DNA from: Actibacterium sp. MT2.3-13A
Lineage (GTDB): Bacteria > Pseudomonadota > Alphaproteobacteria > Rhodobacterales > Rhodobacteraceae
DNA length: 48,384 bases
NCBI RefSeq assembly: GCF_018139985.1
Contig: NZ_JAGSOU010000021.1
Span: 1 to 48,384 of the forward strand
Reading direction: 5' to 3'
Under the pieces are notes generated by a model. The model did not search any database. It worked only from the letters and a program-made list of their open reading frames with translations, and was not told where the DNA came from. Shown here one piece after another: positions 8,133 through 15,915 of this stretch. A program made the translations under genes and the position numbers. Within the stretch, counting starts at the first letter, position 1. Each line of letters starts with the position of its first letter.

Positions 8133-9524
8133 TCACTTCACCAGCTTGCGGGGGACATAGCGGCCGTGGCCCTGCGTGCCCTCGACGAGCGCGCCATCCC
8201 TCACGACGGCCGCGCCGCGCAGGAAGGTGTGCTCGATCCGGCCGCGCAGCGTCCATCCCTCGTAGATGGAGTAACCGGCCGAGGAGACGACATCTTCGCG
8301 CGTCAGCGTGCGTTCGGCGTGCAGGTCCACGACCACGAGGTCGGCGTCCAGTCCAGGCGCGATGCTCCCCTTGCAATGCGACAGGCCCATCAGGCGCGCC
8401 GGGTTCTCCGACAGCAGCGCGGCGATGCGCTCCAGCGGCAGTCCGCGGGCGTGATGCCCTTCGCTCAGCATGACCGGCAGCAGCGTTTCCATGCCCGGGC
8501 ATCCCGGCGAAGCCTTCCAGATGCCGCCCTCCTTGGAGGAGATGTCGCGGTGCACATGGTCGGTCGCCACCGTGTCGATATCCCCGTCGAAGATCGCCTG
8601 CCAAAGGCGCTCTCGGTCCGCGGCGCCGCGCAGCGGAGGATTGATCTTGCCGACCGCGCCGCCGCTCCAGCCGGTGTCGTGGGTCAGATAATGCGGGCAG
8701 GTCTCCAGATAGACCGTGTCGCCCGCCTTGCGCCGGACCAGCGCGGCCTCCAGCGCGTCGGCGGAGGAGGTGTGCACCACATAGAGCGGCGCGCCCGCCT
8801 TGTTCACCAGATAGGCCGCGCGCTGCACCGCGTCGGCCTCGACGAAGCCGGGGCGCGTCGCGTCCCATGCGGCCAGCCCGCCCTTGCCCTCGGGATCGCT
8901 CTGCATCGCGCGTTCGCGCAGCACCCAGGCGACCTCGATGGTCTCGGGATGCGGGTTGACCATGCCGCCGTGCCGCGCGGCGACTTCGGCCAGCCGGAAA
9001 AGGTATCCGTCGTCGATGTCGGGCAGCCCGAGCCGCTCGCCCTCGCCGCCGCGGTTGTTCATGAAGATCTTCAGCGTCGGCGCGCCGTATTCGTTGATAT
9101 AGGTCGGCACCCCGGCAAGCTGATCCTCGGTCGAGATGATGAAATGATAGCCGAAGTCGATGCGCGCGCCGGCCTCGGTGATCTCGACGACCTCCCTGAA
9201 GATGTCCTCATAGGGGCCCGAGTTCATCAGATAGGGGATCATGCAGGTCACGCCGCCGATCGCGGCGGATGCGGTTTCCCGGTCCGCGTCCCCGGGCACG
9301 CGGGGACGCGAGATGTCCTTGCCGTGGCCCAGATGCAGATGGGCGTCGATCACGCCGGGCATCACGATCTTGCCGGTGGCGTCCAGCGTTTCGGTGGCCG
9401 CCACCGCTGTGCCCGCGGCCAGGATCGCGGCGATCTTGCCGTCCTTTACCGCGATGTCGCAGCGTGTCCGGCCGGTTCCGGGCATGATCGCCTCGGCGCC
9501 GGTGATGACGAGGTCATAGGTCAT
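8133..9524 (-). CDS. Hydantoinase/dihydropyrimidinase/allantoinase-like cyclic amidohydrolase
   Basis: A 463-residue amidohydrolase that opens cyclic amides such as hydantoins, dihydropyrimidines, allantoin or imides in the cytoplasm. The binuclear metal site is complete: DAHLH (H62, H64), the Lys to be carboxylated in LKIFMNN (K152), H192 in NPHPET, H251 in VVHTSS and D322 in VATDHVH. This supports an active enzyme. The start was set at 9524: its ATG overlaps the preceding gene's TGA and follows AGGGAGCA at good spacing. The open frame extends much further upstream only as a shadow of that gene. The neighbours are amide hydrolases, so ring opening is probably an early pathway step. The exact ring cannot be told from sequence. 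Confidence 0.9.
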   Translation of the reverse strand: MTYDLVITGAEAIMPGTGRTRCDIAVKDGKIAAILAAGTAVAATETLDATGKIVMPGVIDAHLHLGHGKDISRPRVPGDADRETASAAIGGVTCMIPYLMNSGPYEDIFREVVEITEAGARIDFGYHFIISTEDQLAGVPTYINEYGAPTLKIFMNNRGGEGERLGLPDIDDGYLFRLAEVAARHGGMVNPHPETIEVAWVLRERAMQSDPEGKGGLAAWDATRPGFVEADAVQRAAYLVNKAGAPLYVVHTSSADALEAALVRRKAGDTVYLETCPHYLTHDTGWSGGAVGKINPPLRGAADRERLWQAIFDGDIDTVATDHVHRDISSKEGGIWKASPGCPGMETLLPVMLSEGHHARGLPLERIAALLSENPARLMGLSHCKGSIAPGLDADLVVVDLHAERTLTREDVVSSAGYSIYEGWTLRGRIEHTFLRGAAVVRDGALVEGTQGHGRYVPRKLVK

Positions 9525-10906
9525 TTCTCTTGCTCCCTTGCCGATGCGGACCGCAGCAGGCGCGTCACGGGCCCGAGGTCGGACAGCTGCGCGATGCCGC
9601 GCAGTGCCTTGCCCAGACGCGCGGCATCTTCCGCTGCCGCCTGCCGCGATATGTTGGTAGTGAACTTGTTGGCGATTGCCGCGTCCGAGGCCGGCCGCGA
9701 GGCATTGCCGTAGACATCCTCGATCCGCCTCTCCCGCATCTCGCCCGATGTCAGGCGAAGGCGCAGCGCGGCGTCGAATTTCGCCGGGAAGGCGCTGTCG
9801 GCCAGCGGCTCCCAGCGCGACCGGGTGGCCAGGCGGTGCACGTCGGGGGCGGGGGCGCGGTCGAAACTGTCCAGGCCCACCTGCCCATCGACAAGCTGCA
9901 TCGCGACGACCACCGGCAGGCTCCAGCGCGCCTGGTGTCCCGTGGCGCGGCATTTCTCGTCCCAGGGCTCGCAAATGATCGCGGCTGCCCCCGCGGGAAC
10001 GCCAAAGCTTATCTCTTCGATGTCTGCGGGCGCGATGCCCTGCTCGGCGAGATTTTCGGCGGCTTCCACGAAAGGGTGGATATAGTGGCAGCAGGGCAGG
10101 AACTTGTAGGCGGCCGCTGGCAGATGCCATGTCCGGCCCAGATCGCCGAGATGCCCGCCGAACCGTTCCGCGGCCCCGCGATCGCCGGCGAAGACCGCGA
10201 AGAGGCCGAACACGTCCTCGAAGGGCCTGTCGGGGCCGCTGATCCCGGCCGCGGCGAGGTCGGCGGCCTTGATGCCCGAATGCGCGGCCCATCCCGGATG
10301 CATCGACTTGACCGTGGCGCCGTTCGACAGAAAGGCGAAGACGCCCGAGGCCTGGCTCAGCGCGATGCCCACCGCGGCTGCCCTGTCGCCGCGGCTGAGC
10401 CCGCGCAACTGCGCCGCGATGCCCGCCGCGCAGAGCGCGCCGCCGACCGACGTGACCTGGAAGCCGCGGTTCTGGAACCCTCCGGCCGCGGAGAGGCCCA
10501 GCCGGATCAGCACCTCGTACCAGATCGCGTAGGCGCGCAGCATCTCGCGCCCACTGCTGCCCTCGGCTTCGGCGACCGCAAGCGCGGTCGAGGCCAGCAC
10601 GGAGCTGCCGTGCACGATGGATGCGGTGTGCGTGTCGTCATACTCCAGGCTGTGCATCAGCCCGCCGTTGACCAGCGCCGCCTCGGCAGGGCGCGCGCCG
10701 CCGCTCATGCCGAGGATCGTGGCGGGTCCGTCCGGGATCAACGCCGTCTCGCCATAGGCCCTCCAGGGCGCGCCGACCTTCGTGCTGGCCGCCGCGATCG
10801 CCACTCCCGTGATGTCGAGGATATGGTTTGCGGCACAAGCCTCCACCTCGGGGGGCAGCGCGCCGATGGCGTCGATACGGTCAAGGAGGTCGGTGAGCAA
10901 TGTCAT
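9521..10906 (-). CDS. MmgE/PrpD family protein (second copy)
   Basis: A 461-residue MmgE/PrpD protein. It keeps the family landmarks: SLEYDDTH at residues 86-93, KSMHPGWAAHSG in the middle, and a YKFLPCCHYIHPFVEA segment. This family performs dehydration, decarboxylation or epimerisation of small carboxylates in the cytoplasm. It overlaps the FAD dehydrogenase gene before it and the hydantoinase gene after it by four bases each, which points to translational coupling. Unlike the copy at 304-1686, the standard active-site loop is intact, so the two are not simple duplicates. It may be an iminodisuccinate epimerase-like or dehydratase enzyme; the substrate is unknown. Confidence 0.87.
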   Translation of the reverse strand: MTLLTDLLDRIDAIGALPPEVEACAANHILDITGVAIAAASTKVGAPWRAYGETALIPDGPATILGMSGGARPAEAALVNGGLMHSLEYDDTHTASIVHGSSVLASTALAVAEAEGSSGREMLRAYAIWYEVLIRLGLSAAGGFQNRGFQVTSVGGALCAAGIAAQLRGLSRGDRAAAVGIALSQASGVFAFLSNGATVKSMHPGWAAHSGIKAADLAAAGISGPDRPFEDVFGLFAVFAGDRGAAERFGGHLGDLGRTWHLPAAAYKFLPCCHYIHPFVEAAENLAEQGIAPADIEEISFGVPAGAAAIICEPWDEKCRATGHQARWSLPVVVAMQLVDGQVGLDSFDRAPAPDVHRLATRSRWEPLADSAFPAKFDAALRLRLTSGEMRERRIEDVYGNASRPASDAAIANKFTTNISRQAAAEDAARLGKALRGIAQLSDLGPVTRLLRSASAREQEK

Positions 10907-12276
10907 GTGGCGGCGGCCCCGAGGTCGTCGGCCGCCGCCAGCGCCGCGAGCCGTCCGAGCGCGATGGCCGTCAGCAGGCCGTTGCCGGACGCATAGCCCG
11001 TCGCGCCCGCGCGTCCGCTGATCCCGGCCGCCGCGCCGCCGCCGGCGAAGAGGCCGGGAACGGCGGTGCCGTCCTCTTTCAGCACGCGGGCATCGGCGGT
11101 GACATGCAGCCCGCCCTGGGTGTGGAACAGGGCAGGGACCACGCGGCAGGAGTAGAAGGGCCCTTGCAGCGGGGCGAGGCCGAAATCCTGCCGCCCGAAC
11201 GCATCCGGCCCGCCCGCGCGGGCCGCGTCGTTATAGGCATCGACAGCGGCCTGGGCCGCTTCGTCGTTCAGCCCCTGGGCCGCCGCGGCCTCGGCCACGC
11301 TGGCGCCGGTCTTCAGGCCGCCATGTGCGTGCAGTTCGGCGAATTCCTCTTCCTGCATCGCGATGTCGAAGATGCGCTGGTCGAAGATCGCATAGGCATG
11401 TTGCCCCTGCGCCAGAACGTGTTTCGCAAAGCCTGAGTAACCGAGGCTTTCGTCGCCGAACCGTTCGCCGTTTTCCCCCAGCAGCACGCCGCCCTTTTCG
11501 ATCGTGGTCCAGGACAGGATGCTGCCATGCGGATCGGCGACCGCGGCATAGCCCTGATAGGCGGCCATGTTGTCCAGCCGCGCCCCGAGCATCTCGCCCC
11601 ACTCGACGGCCTCCCCGTCGGAGCCTTGCGCGCCGAAATACTGCGCCCCGGCGATCTCGGGGCAGAACCGCGCCACGAGGCTGCGATTGGCGCCGAATCC
11701 GTTGAGCGCCAGCAGCGTGGCCGCGGCGCGGATCTCCACGTCCTGGCCGTCGCCGGTATCCACGACCGCGCCTTTCACCGCGCCGTCCTCGACGATGAGA
11801 TGTTTCACCCGGTTGCCGACCGCGAGCGGAATGCCCCGCTCCTCCGCCGCGCGCAGCAGGTCGTCGACCAGATCCGCGCCGCGGCGCGATTTCGGCGCGT
11901 GCAGGCGGGGCACCGAATGGCCGATGTGTTTGTAAGCGGTGACAAGCTCGATGCGGGCCTGCACCGCATCGACCAGCCATTCCACCGTCTCGGCCGATAC
12001 CTCGGTCATGCGGCGGACCAGGGCGGGATCGTCGGTTTCGCCCGCGATCCGCATCAGGTCGCGGTAGTAGGTCGCGGCATCGTCGTCGATCCCGGCCTCC
12101 TTCTGGAACCGCGTGCCCGCCGCCGGGACGGAGCCCGTGCTCAGCGCCGAGTTGCCGCCGGGCCTCTCGGTCTTTTCGACGATCGCGGTGCTCAGCCCCG
12201 CATCCGCCGCCGCGATCGCCGCGCTCAGCCCGCAAGCCCCCGCCCCGATCACCAGAAAATCGACATCATTGGCCAT
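10903..12276 (-). CDS. FAD-dependent dehydrogenase of the fumarate reductase/tricarballylate dehydrogenase family
   Basis: A 457-residue flavoprotein. The dinucleotide-binding motif IGAGACG lies at residues 10-16. The family substrate motif appears late as LFHTQGGL, and a C-terminal GLFAGGGAAAG segment completes the FAD fold. Relatives include fumarate reductase flavosubunits, 3-ketosteroid dehydrogenases and tricarballylate dehydrogenase, which oxidise or reduce a C-C bond next to a carbonyl or carboxylate. No signal peptide is seen, so it is cytoplasmic. The start was set at ATG 12276 with AGGTGA upstream, in preference to a GTG three codons earlier. It is third in the operon, 46 bases after the isochorismatase-like gene. 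Confidence 0.85.
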   Translation of the reverse strand: MANDVDFLVIGAGACGLSAAIAAADAGLSTAIVEKTERPGGNSALSTGSVPAAGTRFQKEAGIDDDAATYYRDLMRIAGETDDPALVRRMTEVSAETVEWLVDAVQARIELVTAYKHIGHSVPRLHAPKSRRGADLVDDLLRAAEERGIPLAVGNRVKHLIVEDGAVKGAVVDTGDGQDVEIRAAATLLALNGFGANRSLVARFCPEIAGAQYFGAQGSDGEAVEWGEMLGARLDNMAAYQGYAAVADPHGSILSWTTIEKGGVLLGENGERFGDESLGYSGFAKHVLAQGQHAYAIFDQRIFDIAMQEEEFAELHAHGGLKTGASVAEAAAAQGLNDEAAQAAVDAYNDAARAGGPDAFGRQDFGLAPLQGPFYSCRVVPALFHTQGGLHVTADARVLKEDGTAVPGLFAGGGAAAGISGRAGATGYASGNGLLTAIALGRLAALAAADDLGAAAT

Positions 12277-12331
12277 TTGGATCACCTGTTTCCGTGTAAG
12301 GGTAGGCCGGGCGCCACGCCGGGCGGCCGGT

Positions 12332-13033
12332 TCAGTCCAGATTTTCGAGGGTGCGGATCACGTCGTCGGTCGGCATGACATCGGCATATTTCGACGCCAT
12401 GTCGAAAAGGTTGACCGCGTGCGAGGTCCGCGACCTGTCATAGACGGCATCTTCCGGCACGGTGATGTGGAAGTTGTAGGCGAAGCCATCGACGACCGAG
12501 CCGCGGACGCAGCCGCTTGTCGTGCACCCCGTCACCACGAGGGAATCGACGCCGAGGTCGATCAGGTAGCTGGTCAGCGGCGTGCCGAAAAAGGCGCTGG
12601 GATGCTTCTTTGGCAGAAGAATGTCGTTCTCGGCCGGGGCGACGTCGGGCACGAATTCATAACCCTTCGCGGCAACGCCCATCAGCGCGGGCACCTTTTC
12701 GGCCAGCCGGCCGACGTCGAAGCTCTCCTTCGGAGCGACATAGGGATAAAGGATCGGCCAGCCCTTCTCCCGGAACAGCTTCACCAGGCGGGCGATCCTG
12801 GCCACGGCGTCCCAGCCCACCTGGCCGCAGGAGGTCGGGAATTCCTTAACCGCCTCGAAGAACGGCTTCGGCGTGGTGCCGACGGTGCGGTACTGCACGT
12901 CGATGATGAGCAGGGCAGGGCGCTTGCCCATGCCGGTGGGCGCTCCGAAGCCCGCGGCGGCATAGGCGCGCTTCTCCTCGTCGCTGATGATGCCGTCCCA
13001 CGGACGGGCGCCGGATTTGGTGTCATTCGTCAT
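12332..13033 (-). CDS. Isochorismatase-fold amidohydrolase (carbamoylsarcosine amidase/maleamate amidase-like)
   Basis: A 233-residue cysteine hydrolase. The triad is visible: Asp45 in LLIIDVQY, Lys142 or 143 in LLPKKHPSAFFGT, and the nucleophile Cys175 in CTTSGCVRGSVVD. The TTSGCVR pattern and the long N-terminal arm are typical of N-carbamoylsarcosine amidohydrolase and related amidases rather than true isochorismatases. Such enzymes release ammonia, or carbamate that breaks down, from small amides or ureido acids. The start was set at 13033, six bases after GAGGAG. It overlaps the lyase gene upstream by 11 bases. In context it probably hydrolyses a linear amide or ureido intermediate left after ring opening. 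Confidence 0.87.
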   Translation of the reverse strand: MTNDTKSGARPWDGIISDEEKRAYAAAGFGAPTGMGKRPALLIIDVQYRTVGTTPKPFFEAVKEFPTSCGQVGWDAVARIARLVKLFREKGWPILYPYVAPKESFDVGRLAEKVPALMGVAAKGYEFVPDVAPAENDILLPKKHPSAFFGTPLTSYLIDLGVDSLVVTGCTTSGCVRGSVVDGFAYNFHITVPEDAVYDRSRTSHAVNLFDMASKYADVMPTDDVIRTLENLD

Positions 13034-13889
13034 TGTATCTCTCCTCAAGCGCGTCCCATTTGGCTTTTGCCACCGTCATTTGCCGCTCCTGGAACGAGGC
13101 CAGCCTGTCGGCGACCGGCGCCAGCGTGCCCTCGGTCTTCAGCGCCTCGAGCACTTCGCGCGACGCCTTCAGCGCCGCCTGAAGCGCGGCGTTGGCATAG
13201 AGCACCAGGGCAAATCCGTTCTCGGTCAACACGGCGCGTCCGGGGTCGGGCGTCTTGCCGCCGAAGACGATGTTGGCCACCTGCGGCACCGGCAGTTCGC
13301 GCCCGATGCGGGCCAGTTCGTCGAAATCCTGCGGCGCTTCCACGAAGGTCATGTCGGCGCCGGCCTCGATATAGGCATGGGCCCGGGCGATGGCGGCGTC
13401 CAGCCCCTCGACCGCGCGCGCGTCGGTCCGCGCGATGATCATGAGATCCTGGTCGCGCCGCGTGTCCACGGCCGCCTTGACCTTCTGGACCATTTCCTGC
13501 TGCGGGATCACCGCCTTGCCGCTGAAATGGCCGCATTTCTTCGGGAAGACCTGATCCTCGATCTGGATCGCCGCGGCGCCGGCGCGTTCAAGCAGGCGCA
13601 CGGTGCGGACCATGTTGACGGCATTTCCGAAGCCGGTATCGGCATCCACGATGATCGGCAGTTCCACGGCATCGGACATTGCCGCGACGGCCTGTGCCAC
13701 TTCCGTCACGGTGGTCAGCCCGACATCCGGGGCGCCCAGGCTCATGTTCGCGATACCCGCCCCGGTCGCGTAGACCGCCTGAAAACCCAGGTCCTCGATC
13801 ACCCGGGCGAACATGCCATTGGCTGCGCCCGGAACCGTGATGGCCTGCCGTTGCTCCACTAACGTCTTGAGCTTTGTCGTGTTTTTCAT
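13023..13889 (-). CDS. PEP mutase/isocitrate lyase superfamily C-C lyase (dimethylmalate/methylisocitrate lyase-like)
   Basis: A 288-residue TIM-barrel protein. The Mg-binding DADTGFG is at residues 82-88, and the lyase loop KKCGH is at 117-121. The Cys of this loop is the acid-base residue in isocitrate, methylisocitrate and 2,3-dimethylmalate lyases, so C-C cleavage is more likely than decarboxylation alone. Typical products are pyruvate, glyoxylate or a small acid. It is the first gene of the minus-strand operon, 85 bases from the perfect palindrome at 13975-13987. Oxaloacetate decarboxylase is the main alternative. Its place beside amidases suggests it makes the final cut of the carbon skeleton. 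Confidence 0.85.
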   Translation of the reverse strand: MKNTTKLKTLVEQRQAITVPGAANGMFARVIEDLGFQAVYATGAGIANMSLGAPDVGLTTVTEVAQAVAAMSDAVELPIIVDADTGFGNAVNMVRTVRLLERAGAAAIQIEDQVFPKKCGHFSGKAVIPQQEMVQKVKAAVDTRRDQDLMIIARTDARAVEGLDAAIARAHAYIEAGADMTFVEAPQDFDELARIGRELPVPQVANIVFGGKTPDPGRAVLTENGFALVLYANAALQAALKASREVLEALKTEGTLAPVADRLASFQERQMTVAKAKWDALEERYNDE

Positions 13890-13974
13890 GCCGAGCTTCT
13901 ATCTCCAAGGCCGCTGGGTGGCCAAATCTGAGGTGTCATTTTGGCAAAATAGGTAGCGCGCCACTTGCAAAACT

Positions 13975-13987
13975 GTCAACAGTTGAC
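13975..13987. promoter_or_regulatory. Perfect palindromic operator between the lyase operon and the GntR gene
   Basis: GTCAACAGTTGAC is a perfect 13-base palindrome (GTCAAC-A-GTTGAC). It sits in the 258-base divergent region, 85 bases from the lyase start and 160 bases from the GntR start. A one-mismatch copy lies at 4789-4801. Position and symmetry support an operator for the adjacent GntR/FCD regulator; no binding data can be seen. Confidence 0.65.
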
Positions 13988-14147
13988 GAAATAAATGCAA
14001 GAACCTACCTTCTCGACAGATGCTCGGTGCAGCAGGTAAAGTGCTGAGACGGATGCGTTTTGCCTTTTGCGGCAGAGTGAGACGTGAAGGAAAACTCTTG
14101 TGGCCGACGCTTGCGCGCTTTCGGCTCAGCCCACTTCGAGGTCAGAT

Positions 14148-14798
14148 ATGGAACAGATAAAAAGCACCTCGCTGGCATCCGAGGCATTCGACAGGGTGGT
14201 CGAGGCGATCACGTCCGGCGAATTCGAGCCGGGGCAGAAGATATCGGAGGCGCATCTTGCCCGCCAACTCGGCATCAGCCGCGGGCCGATCCGCGAGGCG
14301 CTTCATCGGCTCGAGGGGCGTCTGGTGTCGCGCGTGCCCAGAATCGGGGTGCGGGTCATCCAGTTCGGCGAAGAGGAACTCAGGCAGCTCTTCTATCTCC
14401 GCGAGGCGATGGAGGGCATGGCGGCGCGGCTCGCCGCGGAAAATGCGTCCGACAAATGGCTGCGCAGCCTGGAGGCGATGCTGCAGCGGCATTCCTCGGA
14501 GATCGAGGGCGCCGGCAAGCGCGTCTATCGTCAGCGCACATCCGACGAGGATTTTCACTTCTCGATCGCCCAGGCGTCGAAGTGCGAAAATATCGAGCGT
14601 CTGTTGCTGAACGAGGTGTATTATCAACTGCGCATCCACCGTCTGCGCTCATCGCGGCAGCCGGGCCGCGCCGACAAGGCGCTGAAAGAGCATTTCGAGA
14701 TCGTCGAGCAACTCAAGCAGCGCAATCCCGACGGGGCAGAAGAGGCGATGCGCGCCCATATCCGGGCCGCGCGTGAAAGCAGCCTCGCGATGCTTTGA
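14148..14798 (+). CDS. GntR-family regulator with FCD ligand-binding domain
   Basis: A 216-residue transcription factor. The winged helix covers residues about 8-70 (ISEAHLARQLGISRGPIREA holds the recognition helix). The C-terminal FCD helical domain has the His positions typical of metal and carboxylate binding (DEDFHFSIA, KEHFEIV, MRAHIRAA). FCD proteins usually repress catabolic operons and release DNA on binding an organic acid. The start was set at ATG 14148 after GAGGTC; a GTG 16 codons upstream is possible. It is divergent from the seven-gene catabolic operon with a perfect palindrome between them, so it likely controls that operon and, through 4789-4801, the TRAP and fusion genes. Confidence 0.88.
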   Translation: MEQIKSTSLASEAFDRVVEAITSGEFEPGQKISEAHLARQLGISRGPIREALHRLEGRLVSRVPRIGVRVIQFGEEELRQLFYLREAMEGMAARLAAENASDKWLRSLEAMLQRHSSEIEGAGKRVYRQRTSDEDFHFSIAQASKCENIERLLLNEVYYQLRIHRLRSSRQPGRADKALKEHFEIVEQLKQRNPDGAEEAMRAHIRAARESSLAML

Positions 14799-15147
14799 TC
14801 CGACACGGCCAGGGTTCCCCTGGCTGAAGGGCGTCGCACGGCCGGGCAGCGACGCGCGTCCCATGCGGGACAGTTATCCACCCGTGCGGGCGCCCAGGAG
14901 GCCGAAGCGAAACAACCGACCGCACCGGGGGTCTGTGTTCCAGAAGGCGCCAGTTGCCTCCCTGCTGGGGGAGGGGCACAGGCGCAAACTTGGGCCCCGG
15001 TTTTCGGTGTGGTCGGTTCCGGGCGCGTCCTTTGCCCTTCTGAGGCGGCGCCGCCGGGCCACGGGGAAAGTCGCCCGCAGAGCCCGCCGGCGCAACAAGG
15101 TCCTTGTGTCGTCCGGCCGCCGGGGTGCCGGCGGCGGACACGGAGCG
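14799..15147. other. Gene-free stretch between the GntR regulator and the SDR gene
   Basis: About 350 bases between convergent genes. Several open frames cross it, but none shows a recognisable domain or a convincing start. It is GC-rich with short inverted repeats, including the hairpin listed at 15116-15135. I see nothing else supported here. Confidence 0.45.
15116..15135 (-). terminator. GC-rich hairpin downstream of the SDR gene
   Basis: GCCGCCGG pairs with CCGGCGGC across a four-base loop, giving an eight-pair stem that starts 12 bases after the SDR stop on the minus strand. No long T run follows, so it may act as a weak terminator or an mRNA end stabiliser. Confidence 0.45.
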
Positions 15148-15915
15148 TCACGCCAGCATCTGCCCGTCGCCGCAGATCGACACCGCTTGCCCCGAAATCG
15201 TCCGCCCGCGCGGGCTGGTGAGGAACAGGATCTGGTCGGCGATCTGTTCAGGCTGCACATATTCCTTGAGCGAGGTATAGGAAAAGGCCTCGGCCTCCAC
15301 CTGCTCGAAGCTGATGCCCCGGCGCTGCGCCTTGGCTTCCAGCACGCGCCTCTGGCGGTCGCCCGCCACGATGCCTGGCAGGATGGCGTTGCAACGGATT
15401 CCGTCCTTGCCAAGCTCGATGGAAAGCGACTTGGTAAAGCCGATGACGCCCCATTTGGCCGCCGCGTAGGGCGTGCGCAGCGCAAATCCCAGCCGCCCGG
15501 CGAGCGACGACAGGTTGATGATCGAGGGGTTCTTGCTCTGCCGCAGGACGGGCACCGCGTAGCGGACGCAGTGGAATTGCGCGGTCAGGCAGATGTCCAG
15601 GCATTTGTGCCAGTCTTCCGGGTCGATTTCTTCCACCGGACTGGTCGGTCCCGCGATCCCGGCGTTGTTCACGAGAACGTCGAGCCCGCCGAGATGCCCC
15701 AGAGCAGCCGCCATGAAATCCGCGATTTGCGCCGCATCCCCCATGTCGGCGCGTTGCCGGAATACCTCTCGGGGCAATGTGTCCAGTGCCGCCGTGTCGA
15801 TATCGCAGGTGGCGACCTGCGCGCCCTCGGCCAGATAGGCATCGACGATGGCCCGCCCGATGCCCTGCGCGCCGGCCGTCACGATGACCCGCGCCCCCTC
15901 AAGTTCCAGTTTCAC
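15148..15915 (-). CDS. SDR-family NAD(P)-dependent oxidoreductase
   Basis: A 255-residue classical short-chain dehydrogenase. The cofactor motif TAGAQGIG is at residues 13-20 and NNAG near 88. The catalytic Ser (NLSSLAG), Tyr and Lys (YAAAKWG) are all present. An Asp after the second strand (TCDID) suggests NAD over NADP. The reaction is oxidation of a secondary alcohol or reduction of a ketone in the cytoplasm. It overlaps the GntR gene before it by four bases. Its likely partners are the divergent ABC importer, the 3-hydroxyacyl dehydrogenase and the BKACE enzyme; the substrate is unknown. Confidence 0.9.
   Translation of the reverse strand: MKLELEGARVIVTAGAQGIGRAIVDAYLAEGAQVATCDIDTAALDTLPREVFRQRADMGDAAQIADFMAAALGHLGGLDVLVNNAGIAGPTSPVEEIDPEDWHKCLDICLTAQFHCVRYAVPVLRQSKNPSIINLSSLAGRLGFALRTPYAAAKWGVIGFTKSLSIELGKDGIRCNAILPGIVAGDRQRRVLEAKAQRRGISFEQVEAEAFSYTSLKEYVQPEQIADQILFLTSPRGRTISGQAVSICGDGQMLA

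Noticed and set aside
12332-13033. True isochorismatase (siderophore synthesis)
   Set aside because: The TTSGCVR nucleophile motif and amide-catabolic neighbours fit a carbamoylsarcosine/maleamate-type amidase, and no siderophore genes are near.
14799-15147. Open frames on both strands between the GntR and SDR genes
   Set aside because: All are GC-rich shadows with low-complexity composition and no recognisable motif.
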